The notes: generated by a model from the letters alone, not told the origin. A stretch of 64,000 bases of DNA from Pelagibacterium montanilacus (GCF_003992665.1 NZ_RZMX01000015.1:7501-71500), one strand, 5' to 3'. Shown: positions 21,047 through 30,073, counted from the first letter of the stretch. A program made the numbers and translations.

Positions 21047-21697
21047 ATGCCCACCTATTTCCCCGATCCCGCCATCATGGCCACCTTTGCGGTGGCCGCC
21101 CTCGTGCTCGCGATCACGCCGGGCCCGGACATGGCCCTTTTCATCTCGCGCACCATCAGCTTCGGGACGCGCCACGGGCTCGCCACCGTCGCAGGCGCGA
21201 TCACGGGCATAACGGTCCACACGCTTCTGGTCGCCTTCGGGATTTCCGTGCTGATCCTCACCGCACCGGCCGCTTTCATGGCCCTCAAGATGGCCGGGGC
21301 GCTCTATCTGTTGTGGCTGGCAATCGATGCCCTGCGCTCTGGCGGCGGGTTGACCGTCACGCGCAGCCATCGCGGCAAGCCCCCCTCGCTGTTGGGCAGC
21401 TATCTCAAGGGGCTCGGAATCAACCTCACCAATCCCAAGGTGGCGCTGTTTTTCGTGACCTTTCTGCCCCAGTTCGTCTCCCCCGCGGATCCAAATGCCA
21501 GCGGCAAGCTGATTTTTCTCGGCCTCGAATTCGTGGTGGTTTCGCTGCCGGTGGTCTTTGCCATCGTCTTTTCCGCCCGCTGGCTCACCGCGACCCTCGC
21601 CGGCTCCCCGGTGGTCCAGAAGGCTCTCAACTGGAGCTTTGCGGCAGTCTTTGCCGCCTTTGCGGTCACCATCCTTACGGCCGAAGCCAGAAGATAG
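21047..21697 (+). CDS. LysE/RhtB family amino-acid exporter
   Basis: A 216-residue inner-membrane protein with about six hydrophobic segments, belonging to the LysE/RhtB translocator family that exports amino acids and related metabolites. The family signature LAITPGPDMALFISRTISFG is near residue 22, and the second conserved region KGLGINLTNPKVALFF near residue 124. Start choice is between the ATG at 21047 (used here) and one at 21035; neither has a clear ribosome binding site. The rlmJ start is only eight bases after the stop codon, so the two are probably co-transcribed. The substrate cannot be read from sequence. Confidence 0.88.
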   Translation: MPTYFPDPAIMATFAVAALVLAITPGPDMALFISRTISFGTRHGLATVAGAITGITVHTLLVAFGISVLILTAPAAFMALKMAGALYLLWLAIDALRSGGGLTVTRSHRGKPPSLLGSYLKGLGINLTNPKVALFFVTFLPQFVSPADPNASGKLIFLGLEFVVVSLPVVFAIVFSARWLTATLAGSPVVQKALNWSFAAVFAAFAVTILTAEARR

Positions 21698-21704
21698 GAC
21701 CACG

Positions 21705-22556
21705 ATGAACTATCGCCACGCCTTCCATGCGGGCAATTTCGCCGACGTGGTCAAGCACGTCACGCTCACCCGCATCCTCGTCTATCTCATGGTCAAGGAT
21801 GCTGCGTTCCGGGTCATCGACACCCATGCGGGGGTCGGGCTCTACGATCTCTGGGGCAGCGAGGCCGACCGCACGGGCGAGTGGCGCGAAGGCATCGCAC
21901 GGCTCACCAGGGCCGAACTCGCCGCGCCGGCCGGTGCGCTGATCGCCCCTTATCTCGATGCGGTGCGGGCACAGAACACCGATAACGAGCTGCGCTATTA
22001 TCCCGGCTCGCCCTTCGTCGTCCGGCACATGTTGCGCAAGCAGGACCGCCTGATGGCGCTCGAGCTGCATCCCGAAGATGCCGAGGCGCTCAGGTGCAAT
22101 TTCGCGGGCGATATCCAGACCCGGGTCACCCAGCTCGACGGCTGGGCCGCGCTCGGCACCCACCTGCCACCCAAGGAGCGGCGCGGGCTGGTGCTGGTCG
22201 ATCCGCCGTTCGAGCAAAAAGGCGAGTTCGAACGAATGGTCGGCGCGCTGGAAAGGGCCCACAAGCGATGGCCCACGGGCATCTATGCCTTCTGGTATCC
22301 AGTAAAAGACACCACGGAGGTCTCCCGCTACATCAGAGCGCTGGCAGCGACAGGCATTCCCAAGATACTGCGGCTGGAATTGACCATTCGCCCCGCCTCG
22401 AGCCCGCCGCGCCTTCACGGTTCGGGGATGATCGTGGTCAATCCGCCCTTCGTTCTGCGCGCGGAGATGGAAAAAATCCTGCCCGCGCTATCAGGGCTTC
22501 TGGCCGAAGCGGGCCGCGGGCGCTATCGCATCGAGGAGATCGCCGGGGAGGGGTAG
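21705..22556 (+). CDS. rlmJ: 23S rRNA (adenine(2030)-N6)-methyltransferase
   Basis: It methylates A2030 of 23S rRNA using S-adenosylmethionine. The 283-residue length fits RlmJ. The diagnostic N-terminus MNYRHAFHAGNFADVVKH is present, followed by DTHAGVGLYDL (SAM-binding) and the amino-methyltransferase motif DPPFE near residue 166. The ATG at 21705 with AGGA nine bases upstream is clearly the start although the frame opens far upstream inside the exporter gene. The eight-base gap to the exporter suggests one transcript. The stop codon is TAG in the context TAGAGC, the same as the boundary of the repeats described elsewhere, though no full repeat follows. Confidence 0.94.
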   Translation: MNYRHAFHAGNFADVVKHVTLTRILVYLMVKDAAFRVIDTHAGVGLYDLWGSEADRTGEWREGIARLTRAELAAPAGALIAPYLDAVRAQNTDNELRYYPGSPFVVRHMLRKQDRLMALELHPEDAEALRCNFAGDIQTRVTQLDGWAALGTHLPPKERRGLVLVDPPFEQKGEFERMVGALERAHKRWPTGIYAFWYPVKDTTEVSRYIRALAATGIPKILRLELTIRPASSPPRLHGSGMIVVNPPFVLRAEMEKILPALSGLLAEAGRGRYRIEEIAGEG

Positions 22557-22631
22557 AGCGCCGGAACATCTTGCCCGCTGCCGGGTTTACGCCCATATGT
22601 TCGAAAGACACACAACAACGGGCCCAGACTC

Positions 22632-22820
22632 ATGACCTTCGGCGACTTCATCAGGATCCTGTTTTCGATCCTCATTCCCCCGCTCGGGGTCTTCCTGAGG
22701 GTGGGGTTCGGTTTGCACTTCTGGCTCAACATCCTGCTGACGATACTGGGCTATATCCCCGGGCTGATCCACGCCATCTGGATCATCGCCAGCCACCGCA
22801 ACCGCGATGGCGTCATGTGA
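22632..22820 (+). CDS. Pmp3/YqaE family small membrane protein
   Basis: A 62-residue protein with two membrane segments (about 5-25 and 30-52) and the family pattern ILIPPLGVFLRVGFGLHFWLN ... ILGYIPGLIHAIWII. Pmp3/YqaE proteins are found in bacteria, fungi and plants and affect membrane potential and salt tolerance; the molecular role is not firmly known. The short basic tail SHRNRDGVM is usual. It follows rlmJ by 75 bases on the same strand and converges on rlmN. Confidence 0.9.
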   Translation: MTFGDFIRILFSILIPPLGVFLRVGFGLHFWLNILLTILGYIPGLIHAIWIIASHRNRDGVM

Positions 22821-22853
22821 CATCGCGGCCCGAGCGGCACCGTCGGCGTCTCC

Positions 22854-24053
22854 CTAAAGCATGAAGGCGTCGCGGTCCTTCTTCGTGAGCCGCTCGGTTT
22901 CCGACTTGAGCTGACCGCAGGCCGCAAAGATGTCGCGCCCGCGCGGCGTGCGCACCGGAGAGGCATAGCCCGCTCGGTTGACGATATCGGCAAACGCCTC
23001 GATCCGGTCCCAGTCCGAGCACTGATAGTTCGACCCCGGCCAGGGATTGAACGGGATCAGATTGATCTTGGCCGGGATCTTGGCCAGCAGCCGCACCAGC
23101 TCGCGCGCATCGGCGTCCGAATCGTTGATGTCCTTGAGCATCACATATTCGAACGTGATCCGCTTGGCGTTGGAAACGCCCGGATAACTGCGGCAAGCTT
23201 CGAGCAGCTGCTCGAGCGGCCATTTCTTGTTGATCGGCACCAGGACGTCGCGCAGATCGTCACGCACCGCATGCAGCGAGATCGCCAGCATCACCCCGAC
23301 CTCACGTCCCGTAGGCTCGATCTGGGGCACGACCCCGGAGGTCGAAAGCGTGATCCGGCGCTTGGAAAGGCTCAGCCCTTCCCCATCAGAGGCGATCAGC
23401 AGGGCCTTCTTGACGTTCTCGTAATTGTAGAGCGGCTCGCCCATCCCCATCATCACGATATTGGTGATCGCGCGCGTCTCTCCGGACGGCACCAGCCCGT
23501 CGATGGGGCGTGAGCCACCGGGAAAATCCCCCAGCCGCTCGCGCGCCATCATCACCTGGGCGAGGATTTCCCCCGCCGAGAGATTGCGCACCAGTTTCTG
23601 AGTACCCGTGTGGCAGAACGAGCAGGTGAGCGTGCACCCGACCTGGGAGGAGACGCACAGCGTGCCCCGGTCCGATTCCGGGATATATACGGTCTCCACC
23701 TCGACCGGGGGCATATTGGGATGCTGGGGATCGCGGAAGCGAAACAGCCATTTGCGCGTGCCGTCCACCGAGACCTGTTCGGAGACGATTTCAGGCCGCC
23801 CGATGGTAAAGGCCTGAGCCAGCTCGGCGCGCAGCCCCTTTGCGATATTACTCATCGCATCGAAATCGGTCGCGCCGTTGACGTAGATCCAGTTCCAGAG
23901 CTGCTTGGAGCGCATCCGCGCATCGCGCTCGGAAAGGCCCATCTCGCCCAGCTGGGCGGCAAGCTCTGGCCGCGAAAGCCCAACGAGATCGCGTGCGCCC
24001 GAAAGCGGGGGCCGCACGGTGTTGGCATGATCGATATCGAGCGCGATGCTCAT
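22854..24053 (-). CDS. rlmN: Dual-specificity RNA C2-methyladenosine synthase
   Basis: A radical-SAM enzyme that methylates C2 of A2503 in 23S rRNA and of A37 in several tRNAs. The protein has 399 residues. The [4Fe-4S] cluster motif CTLTCSFC is near residue 130, preceded by [25 protein letters not shown] follows, and the methyl-accepting and resolving cysteines lie near residue 129 and in FAACGQL near the C-terminus (about 384). The frame opens at a TTG three codons earlier, but the ATG at 24053 is preferred. Its C-terminus converges on the Pmp3 gene with a 33-base gap. With rlmJ and the trmD operon it adds to a window rich in RNA-modification genes. Confidence 0.96.
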   Translation of the reverse strand: MSIALDIDHANTVRPPLSGARDLVGLSRPELAAQLGEMGLSERDARMRSKQLWNWIYVNGATDFDAMSNIAKGLRAELAQAFTIGRPEIVSEQVSVDGTRKWLFRFRDPQHPNMPPVEVETVYIPESDRGTLCVSSQVGCTLTCSFCHTGTQKLVRNLSAGEILAQVMMARERLGDFPGGSRPIDGLVPSGETRAITNIVMMGMGEPLYNYENVKKALLIASDGEGLSLSKRRITLSTSGVVPQIEPTGREVGVMLAISLHAVRDDLRDVLVPINKKWPLEQLLEACRSYPGVSNAKRITFEYVMLKDINDSDADARELVRLLAKIPAKINLIPFNPWPGSNYQCSDWDRIEAFADIVNRAGYASPVRTPRGRDIFAACGQLKSETERLTKKDRDAFML

Positions 24054-24212
24054 GGCGCACAATCCATTCTCGATGGCGGAACAGGCGATCTAAGTCCGGA
24101 ACTCTGCGACAGGCACAAAGGCGCGCGATCAACCCGGACGCGATCGCGAGGTCACTATCATAGAGCGCCGGATTTGGCAAAACCGGGCGAAACCGGGCCG
24201 CACGGTCTGGAC

Positions 24213-24734
24213 CTAGCAGGCCTCGTTTATGTCCCCGGAGGCGGCGGTGGCGCCCGCAAGCGAGAACGTCTGGCGCACCGAGACGCCCCGATCGCTGGTC
24301 CCGGTGATGGTCATGGTCGCCCCGGCGCGGATTGCGGCAGCGGCTTGGTCCGAAAGCCCCGTATCGGCCATCCAGGCGGCATCGCCACGGGTATAGAGCG
24401 CAAAACTCTGATCGCCCACCGCCAGCGTCGCCGTGCTGTCGGCGGCGAACTGGTAGCCGGCCACGAGGTTGATTTCCTCGCGCACGCTCTCGGCGGGCCG
24501 GTGGGTGATGTAGAAATAGGCTTCGGTGAACCCTTCGGGAACCGGTTCGGTGGCGGTGGGCCGGCTCAGGGAAAAGCAAACCTGACCGGTTCCCTCGCCC
24601 GCCGCATAGGCCGACCACGCGCTGTGGTCGCCCAGAATACGAACCGACTGCGCGGCAGCCGGAATGGCCATGAGCGCGCAGCCGGCCACGAGCAGGGCCG
24701 GCAAGGTTTTCAGTTGGGCGCGGGATATGGCCAC
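24213..24734 (-). CDS. IalB-family secreted protein, copy 1
   Basis: A 173-residue protein with a signal peptide (about residues 1-30, ending ALMAIPAAAQS). The mature part has the small domain of invasion-associated locus B proteins: WSAYAAGEGTGQVCFSLSRP near the start, a middle hydrophobic strand (AYFYITHRP) and a late TFSLAGATAA, closed by a C-terminal cysteine that can pair with the first. A GTG start at 24734 preceded by AGAAGGG is chosen over the longer frame from 24821. Named from Bartonella, the family is widespread in non-pathogenic alphaproteobacteria, and its role is unclear. It lies 83 bases downstream of a second copy, probably in one transcript. Confidence 0.8.
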   Translation of the reverse strand: MAISRAQLKTLPALLVAGCALMAIPAAAQSVRILGDHSAWSAYAAGEGTGQVCFSLSRPTATEPVPEGFTEAYFYITHRPAESVREEINLVAGYQFAADSTATLAVGDQSFALYTRGDAAWMADTGLSDQAAAAIRAGATMTITGTSDRGVSVRQTFSLAGATAASGDINEAC

Positions 24735-24817
24735 GATGAGACCCTTCTGCTGTGTGTTTCCAGGCGGCGGTCCCGATCTCCCCTTGGCTGGAGACCGGAT
24801 ATCGGTACCGTCGCGGC

Positions 24818-25351
24818 TCACGCCGGGCAGTCCTGCGCCGCACGGTCGAGCGCGGCGGTAACCCCGCGCAGCGAATAGGTGTGACGCGTCTCGTTGCCGG
24901 CCCGCGAGGTGAGCTGGACCACCAGCGTCGAGCCAGCCCGCATGGAGCCGACGAACCCGGGCTCGTCTTCAGCGCTCGCCAGCCAACCAGCCTGTCCATC
25001 GGTCACCAGCGGATAGCGCTGGCCGTCCACGGTCATGGCCCCGTTGGCATTGGTCTCGTGGAGCGGGAAGCCGGAAGTCACGGCCACTTCGTTGCGATTG
25101 GACGGCCTTATCGTCACGATCACGCGATTGGTCGACCCGTGGTTGAGACTGCCCGGCTCGGTGGTCTGCGGCTGGGAGGCGACATAGCAGATTCTTTCTC
25201 CGGACACTTCGTCGGACCAGGCGGTCCAGAAGTCGAAGGTATCGAGCTGGGTGGCAGAGAGCGCAGGAGATGCCAGACCCAGCGCGAGCCCAACTGCCAT
25301 CAATGCGCTCGCCGCAGCGCGGCATCCCAAGACGGCCATCGAAGACGTCAT
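24818..25351 (-). CDS. IalB-family secreted protein, copy 2
   Basis: A 177-residue protein with a clear signal peptide (cleavage probably after LASPALSA). The mature domain has the same plan as the neighbouring copy: FWTAWSDEVSGERICYVASQP with the first cysteine, RVIVTIRPSNRNEV, and a C-terminal HTYSLRGVTAALDRAAQDC. The ATG at 25351 is preceded by AGGAAAGG at good spacing; an ATG six codons earlier is possible. The pair clearly arose by duplication but has diverged widely, with identity confined to short motifs, so they may have distinct roles in the periplasm. The function is unknown. Confidence 0.8.
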   Translation of the reverse strand: MTSSMAVLGCRAAASALMAVGLALGLASPALSATQLDTFDFWTAWSDEVSGERICYVASQPQTTEPGSLNHGSTNRVIVTIRPSNRNEVAVTSGFPLHETNANGAMTVDGQRYPLVTDGQAGWLASAEDEPGFVGSMRAGSTLVVQLTSRAGNETRHTYSLRGVTAALDRAAQDCPA

Positions 25352-25556
25352 TGCCAAACCTTTCCTCATCGGGGCGTTGCTCGACTGAACCGGCAGGTTC
25401 GCCCATTATGGTTACCAAGCTGCAAACGCCGGGAAATTTCCCCTGACGCGTGCGGCAAAATCATGTGCAAATTTGTTCGCATTTTGACTTCCCATGCGTG
25501 AAGCCCCGGTATCGAAGGCAATTGTGCGCGATCGCTGCTGAATTGCGGCTGAACGC

Positions 25557-26099
25557 TCAGGCGGCCAGCGGATAGTCCTGCTCGACGATGTAGGGGCCCC
25601 CGCCCCCCGATTCGCGGGACGAATAGACCACGAACCGCCGGACGGAAAACGAAAGCGGCTCAAACCGTCCCGAAGCGGCGATATGGGCGGCCACCTCCCG
25701 GGCAGCGGTATCACGCAGACGTGCGAGGGTCACGTGGGGCAAGAATTTGCGTCCTTGTGGCGAAAGCAGCGCCACGCGGTGCAAGAGCCGCTCATGCTCG
25801 GCCTGCAGGTCGAGCAGCTCGGGATGGGGCACAACCCCTGCATAGAGCGCCCGCGGCTTGTTGCCGCCGAAAACCGCCAGCCGGTCGAGCGTGATCGTGA
25901 ACGGCTCGCGATAGCCCGCGCGGTCCAGCGCGTCGAGCGCCTCTTGGGCGCTTCGGTGGTCTACCTCCCCGATATAGCGCAGGGTGATATGGTAGTTTTG
26001 CGGGTCAATCCAGCGCGCCCCGTGCAGCCCGCCGCGCTTGAGCGACAGGGCAAAGCCGATCGATGGGGGAATTTCGATGCCGGTGAACAGCCTGGGCAT
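25557..26099 (-). CDS. thpR: RNA 2',3'-cyclic phosphodiesterase (2'-5' RNA ligase family)
   Basis: A 180-residue protein of the 2H phosphoesterase superfamily. Both HxT motifs are present: HITL near residue 43 and HVTL near residue 126, spaced as in ThpR/LigT. MPRLFTGIEIPP is the standard N-terminus. In vitro such enzymes open 2',3'-cyclic phosphates and join 2'-5' RNA ends; the physiological substrate is uncertain. It stands alone: about 205 bases separate it from the IalB pair, and it is divergent from the BI-1 gene with a 220-base gap. Confidence 0.92.
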   Translation of the reverse strand: MPRLFTGIEIPPSIGFALSLKRGGLHGARWIDPQNYHITLRYIGEVDHRSAQEALDALDRAGYREPFTITLDRLAVFGGNKPRALYAGVVPHPELLDLQAEHERLLHRVALLSPQGRKFLPHVTLARLRDTAAREVAAHIAASGRFEPLSFSVRRFVVYSSRESGGGGPYIVEQDYPLAA

Positions 26100-26319
26100 G
26101 ATCTGGCTCCCGGGAAATTGAAATGGCCGGCACGAGGCCAGACTCTAGCGCGAGATGGCGACCAAGGGAAACACCTCCTGGCGCCCGATCCTCCACCCGC
26201 ACCCTGTTCACACCGGTTTTTCTTGTAAATCGGCAGGGCCATCGCCATATTATCAAGCAATTGGCGCGTGCCCGGAAAAAGGGCGTGCCCATGCAACACG
26301 TATCGAGGATGGAGACATT

Positions 26320-27045
26320 ATGGCAGAACTCGACCGTAGGGCCTACGCGTCCCGCGCCGGCACCGCCGCGGAGATCGATGAAGGCCTGCGCGCGCACATG
26401 CTGCGCGTTTACAACTATATGGGACTGGGCCTCGCCCTCACGGGCGTTGTCGCCTATTTCTTCTCGCAATGGACGCTGTCCGATCCCGCGATCGCGCAGG
26501 CGGTCTACGGCAGCCCGCTGATGTGGATCATCGCGCTGTCGCCCTTCGCCTTCGTCCTGGCGCTGAGCTTCGGCATCAACAAGATGAGCTTTGGCACAGC
26601 CCAGATCGTCTTCTGGGCGTTTGCGACGGTCATGGGTCTTTCGCTCTCGTCGATCTTCCTGGTCTACACCGGGGCGTCGATCGCGAAGGTCTTCTTTATC
26701 ACCGCTGCGATGTTCGGCTCCATGAGCCTTTACGGCTACACGACCAAGCGTGACCTCACGAGCCTTGGCGGATTCCTGTTCATGGGCCTGATGGGCCTGA
26801 TCATCGCGATGATCGTGAACATCTTCCTGGCCAGCCCGGTTCTCGACTTCGCCATCTCGGCGGTCGGCGTGCTGATCTTTGTGGGCCTCACCGCCTATGA
26901 TACCCAGAAGATCAAGGAAGCCTATGCCGAGCACATAGGCCACGAAGGCCTCGGCAAGCTCGCCATCATGGGCGCCGTGACGCTGTATCTGGATTTCATC
27001 AACCTGTTCCTGATGCTGCTGCGTCTCTTCGGCAACCGCGAATAG
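26320..27045 (+). CDS. Bax inhibitor-1/YccA family membrane protein
   Basis: A 241-residue protein with seven hydrophobic segments after a soluble N-terminus of about 25 residues. The family signatures are clear: GLALTGVVAYFFSQ in helix 1 and YDTQKIKEAY near residue 190, with the di-aspartyl-type calcium-leak region of the BsYetJ family represented by TAYDTQ. Members are pH-sensitive Ca2+ leak channels in vitro, or YccA-type modulators of the FtsH protease in E. coli; which applies here cannot be decided. The ATG at 26320 with GGATGGAGAC upstream is the start, though the frame opens earlier. A strong terminator follows. Confidence 0.92.
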   Translation: MAELDRRAYASRAGTAAEIDEGLRAHMLRVYNYMGLGLALTGVVAYFFSQWTLSDPAIAQAVYGSPLMWIIALSPFAFVLALSFGINKMSFGTAQIVFWAFATVMGLSLSSIFLVYTGASIAKVFFITAAMFGSMSLYGYTTKRDLTSLGGFLFMGLMGLIIAMIVNIFLASPVLDFAISAVGVLIFVGLTAYDTQKIKEAYAEHIGHEGLGKLAIMGAVTLYLDFINLFLMLLRLFGNRE

Positions 27046-27071
27046 CGCGCGACCCGACCCCAAACCATCAA

Positions 27072-27104
27072 GGGCCCGCGGATATCCTCCGCGGGCCCTT
27101 TTTT
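27072..27104 (+). terminator. Intrinsic terminator of the BI-1 gene
   Basis: A perfect 10-base stem (GGGCCCGCGG / CCGCGGGCCC) with a seven-base loop is followed by six T residues, 27 bases after the stop codon. Confidence 0.95.
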
Positions 27105-27126
27105 CATTCTGCGTCCAGGACGCCCT

Positions 27127-27210
27127 GCAGCGCTCCAGAGGCTTGAGCGCTGCCGCTACAAATCAAAGACTTAAAGCTCCTGTTCTGATTCAATCAGAAC
27201 AGGAACTCTA
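27127..27210 (-). repeat. Intergenic palindromic repeat, copy C
   Basis: The core is a nearly perfect odd palindrome, CCTGTTCTGATT-C-AATCAGAACAGG (27179-27203). On the minus strand it begins TAGAGTTCC, whose TAG is the stop codon of the DUF2794 gene. The linker AAATCAAAGACTT seen in copy B is present. A 7-base hairpin (CAGCGCT / AGCGCTG, about 27127-27152) containing the shared CCAGAGGC lies at the far end. Confidence 0.8.
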
Positions 27211-27585
27211 CCGGACGATGACGAGGTGGGGGTCAAGGATCCGCAGCACGGCATGCAGATCATGCCCGCGCTTGAGCACCCGTCCGTCCATCCCATAGAC
27301 AAGGTACTGCCCCTGCTTGCGGGCCAGGCGGGGATCCTTCTCGATCACATAGAGCGGACGTTCGGAGGCCCGCTGGTAGATCGAGAACAGCGCACGGTCG
27401 CGCAGCATGTCGATCGCATAGTCGCGCCATTCCCCGGCCGAGACTTTCTTGCCGTAGACATTGAGGATGACCGCCAGTTCCGAGCGATGAAAACTGACTT
27501 TGGCCGGCGCCCGACCGCCGCGAAATCCGTCTCCTGCTGCAGGTGGTGTTTGAAGATTTCGCTGCTCGCCCGCGCCGTCCGTCAA
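27208..27585 (-). CDS. DUF2794 domain-containing protein
   Basis: A 125-residue protein conserved in Hyphomicrobiales and relatives. The diagnostic block SFHRSELAVILNVYGKKVSAGEWRDYAIDMLRDRALFSIY, then ERPLYVIEKDPRLARKQG and LKRGHDLHAVLRILDP, covers residues 38-120. No function is known. No ATG lies in a sensible place; a TTG at 27585 with GGAG seven bases upstream gives an N-terminus beginning (M)TDGAGEQ that suits the family. The stop codon TAG is formed by the edge of repeat copy C. It is the only gene in its unit. Confidence 0.85.
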   Translation of the reverse strand: MTDGAGEQRNLQTPPAAGDGFRGGRAPAKVSFHRSELAVILNVYGKKVSAGEWRDYAIDMLRDRALFSIYQRASERPLYVIEKDPRLARKQGQYLVYGMDGRVLKRGHDLHAVLRILDPHLVIVR

Positions 27586-27851
27586 TCCGATGCTCCGCTT
27601 TCTGATCCGTGTCACATCACGGTCATGATCGCTCCGATTTTCCGGTCGCGCAACCCGGCCCGCACAATTGGGCGGCCATCCCCGGCCCGGTCGGAAAATG
27701 AACCTATTGGCGACACAATCTCTCCTCCACCAAGCCATATTGGGCCGCTAGAAACGATCATTGCCTCCAGTGGCCGGCCGGCCGGAATCACCGAGCCCCC
27801 AAACCTTGGTTCCGGTTGGCCGGTCGTTCTTTTGTCCGAACGATCAGATGA

Positions 27852-28586
27852 TCAGGGTGTGGCGTCGATCACCGCGGCACCGACGATCGGACCGGGCAAT
27901 TCCCCCACCTTTTCCTGCACCAGAATCGCCAGCCCGTCGCTTGAGGGCGAAGTAATTTCCGGCATTGGAAGCCTCAGGCTTGCCCCCTCCCTGGCGCTCC
28001 ACATGCCTACGGCCTGGCGGCCGGTGACGATGTGGGTGTAGCTGAGCGACTTGCCCGAATTCTCGCCGCGCTCGATGGTCACGTCCCCGCGCTCGCGGAA
28101 CGACACCAGCCAGATCACCGCGTCCGAGAACTGCCCGTTGCCCGGAATCTCGACCGCAAGGTCCTGCTGGTCTCCGCGGGCGAGCACGACGCCCACCGGC
28201 AGGGATTGCTGGGCCAGCACGTCCCCGATGCCCGCGATCTGCGAGCCGGGCACGCCGACCGCGCCATTGACCACGAATTGCGGGGTGTAGACGCGGTTTT
28301 TGCCCCAAAGCGAGGCATAGGATTTCTGCAGTTCCCCATGGGCGGGCAGCGCGAAGGTGTCTTCCCAGCCTACATAATCCCAATAGTCCACGTGATAGGC
28401 GAGCGCGATGATATCGTCGCGCGCGCCCAGCTGGGCGAGAAGCGCGTCGGCCGGCGGACAGGACGAGCATCCCTGGCTGGTAAAGAGCTCGACCACCGCA
28501 CGCGGCTGTGCAGTCTCCTCGGCAACGAGCGGAGCGGTGCCAAGCGCAAGCGCCGAGCAGACGACGAGGCCGATGTGACGGATCAT
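27852..28586 (-). CDS. DUF1223 thioredoxin-fold secreted protein
   Basis: A 244-residue protein with a signal peptide (about 1-22, ending APLVAEE) and a thioredoxin-like domain. VVELFTSQGCSSCPPADALL at residues 31-50 carries a CSSC pair at the position of the thioredoxin active site, followed by LAYHVDYWDYVGWEDTFA and QFVVNG, all diagnostic of DUF1223. Family members are periplasmic and of unknown role; a redox function is likely from the fold. Adjacent ATGs at 28586 and 28592 are both possible. It lies 44 bases downstream of selO and could be read on the same transcript. Confidence 0.88.
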   Translation of the reverse strand: MIRHIGLVVCSALALGTAPLVAEETAQPRAVVELFTSQGCSSCPPADALLAQLGARDDIIALAYHVDYWDYVGWEDTFALPAHGELQKSYASLWGKNRVYTPQFVVNGAVGVPGSQIAGIGDVLAQQSLPVGVVLARGDQQDLAVEIPGNGQFSDAVIWLVSFRERGDVTIERGENSGKSLSYTHIVTGRQAVGMWSAREGASLRLPMPEITSPSSDGLAILVQEKVGELPGPIVGAAVIDATP

Positions 28587-28630
28587 TCCCATGGGCCAGA
28601 TTTGTAGGCCTATCCCGCCGCGCCCGCCAG

Positions 28631-30073
28631 TCACATGACGGTGAAATTTTCCTCTCCAGCCCCTTCCAGGCCACCTGGCCGGGGCGTATAGGCCTCTCTC
28701 ATCTCCTCGATTTCCCCGAGCGCGCCCTTGAGGGGCGCCCAGTCGTCCCGGTCGGCAATGGCGCCCCACAGCGCTTCGACCTCCCCGATCAGCATGGTCC
28801 TGGGCCGCGTGCGGGCGAAATAGGAATGGGCGCGTGCATCCGGACGCGCGGAAAAACCGGCCATCTGTTCGAGGAGCGGCGCGAACGCCTCGCCGGCATG
28901 GACCGCCGCCAACGGGCTCGCCTCGAGCCGGGCGCGATCGCCCGGCCCGCCCCTCAGATCGAAATAAACCTGCTCATAGGGAGGCTTTGCGTCGTCCAGA
29001 GCGCGGAAGAACGCAACCACCAGCGCGTGGTTTTCGTCCGCATCCGGAGACGGCACGAGCCCGAGCCGATCGATCACGGCATCGGCAAGCTCGCGCTGGA
29101 AGGCAGGCCAGAACCGGTTGAGCTCGGGCTCGAGCGCCTCGGGGGTGGAGATGGGCAGCAGCGCTTCGGCAAGCCGGGTCATGGTCCAGGCCAGCGCGTC
29201 TGGCTGCCGGCCGAAGGCATAAAGCCCGGTCTCGTCGAAATACGCCGCGGTGAAATCGGGATCATAGGTGTCGAGAAACCGCCAGGGCCCGTAATCGAAG
29301 CACTCGCCCGTGATGTTGACGTTATCGGTATTGAGCACGCCATGGATGAAACCGGCCGCGACCATGCGCGCCCCGGTCCGCGCCACCGCCTCGCTCGCCG
29401 CCCCGAGAAGCGCCGGCGCGCCTTGCCCTGCGAGCGCGGGATAATAATGGGCGATGCAGTGCGCAACCAGCCGCTCGAGCCCCGCACTGTCATTGAGATA
29501 GGAGAGGCGCTGGAACGTGCCCACCCGGATATGGGAGTGCGAAAGCCGCACGAGGACACTCGACCGCGTCGGCGACGGCTCGTCCCCGCGCAGCAAATGT
29601 TCGCCCGTCTCGATGAGTGAGAAGCTCTTGGAGGTATCGACCCCCAGCGCTTCGAGCATGGTGGTGGCCAGGACTTCGCGCACGCCGCCCTTGAGGGTGA
29701 GCCGCCCATCTCCGCCCCGGGACCAGGGCGTGGTGCCCGATCCCTTGGTGCCCAGATCGAGCAGCCGCCCCTGCGCATCGAGAAGCTGGGCAAAGAGAAA
29801 GCCGCGCCCGTCCCCCAGGGCCGGATTGTAGCTCTGGAACTGGTGGCCATGATAGCGCAGGGCCAGGGGCTGGCCAAAGCTCCCCTCGATCGGCGCGAAG
29901 CGCCCGAAATGGGAGACCCAGGCATCCGTATCGAGGTCGCCAAGTCCCACCTTGCCTGCCCAGCGCTGGTTGCGATACCGCACGATGGTTTCAGGAAAGT
30001 CCGCAGGGGCAACCGGATCGAAGAAATCCGGGCCCAGCGCCTCATGGACGCGTGATGGTCTCAGTTTGGTCAT
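28631..30073 (-). CDS. selO: Protein adenylyltransferase SelO (YdiU/UPF0061)
   Basis: A 480-residue pseudokinase-fold enzyme that transfers AMP from ATP to Ser, Thr or Tyr of target proteins. Typical regions are RYHGHQFQSYNPALGDGRG near residue 72, DLGTKGSGTTPWSR near 105 with the nucleotide-binding lysine, GRLTLKGGVREVL, and HGVLNTDNVNITGECFDYGPWRFLD near 244 with the metal-binding Asn/Asp. Length is close to the family norm. In E. coli it protects against oxidative stress by modifying redox proteins. The next gene downstream is the thioredoxin-fold DUF1223 protein, 44 bases away, which fits a redox theme, although this is inference. Confidence 0.95.
   Translation of the reverse strand: MTKLRPSRVHEALGPDFFDPVAPADFPETIVRYRNQRWAGKVGLGDLDTDAWVSHFGRFAPIEGSFGQPLALRYHGHQFQSYNPALGDGRGFLFAQLLDAQGRLLDLGTKGSGTTPWSRGGDGRLTLKGGVREVLATTMLEALGVDTSKSFSLIETGEHLLRGDEPSPTRSSVLVRLSHSHIRVGTFQRLSYLNDSAGLERLVAHCIAHYYPALAGQGAPALLGAASEAVARTGARMVAAGFIHGVLNTDNVNITGECFDYGPWRFLDTYDPDFTAAYFDETGLYAFGRQPDALAWTMTRLAEALLPISTPEALEPELNRFWPAFQRELADAVIDRLGLVPSPDADENHALVVAFFRALDDAKPPYEQVYFDLRGGPGDRARLEASPLAAVHAGEAFAPLLEQMAGFSARPDARAHSYFARTRPRTMLIGEVEALWGAIADRDDWAPLKGALGEIEEMREAYTPRPGGLEGAGEENFTVM

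Noticed and set aside
22554-22580. A repeat copy after rlmJ, whose stop also reads TAGAGCG
   Set aside because: Only the first seven or so bases match the family; the later blocks and palindrome are missing.
27072-27104. A rightward CRISPR-like or repeat array suggested by strong palindromes in this part
   Set aside because: The structure is a single intrinsic terminator beside one repeat copy; there are no regularly spaced units.
27226-28041. A 271-residue plus-strand ORF covering the gap between DUF2794 and DUF1223
   Set aside because: It overlaps two supported minus-strand genes, lacks a ribosome binding site, and its composition is that of non-coding sequence. The true gap of 266 bases holds no gene that I can support.
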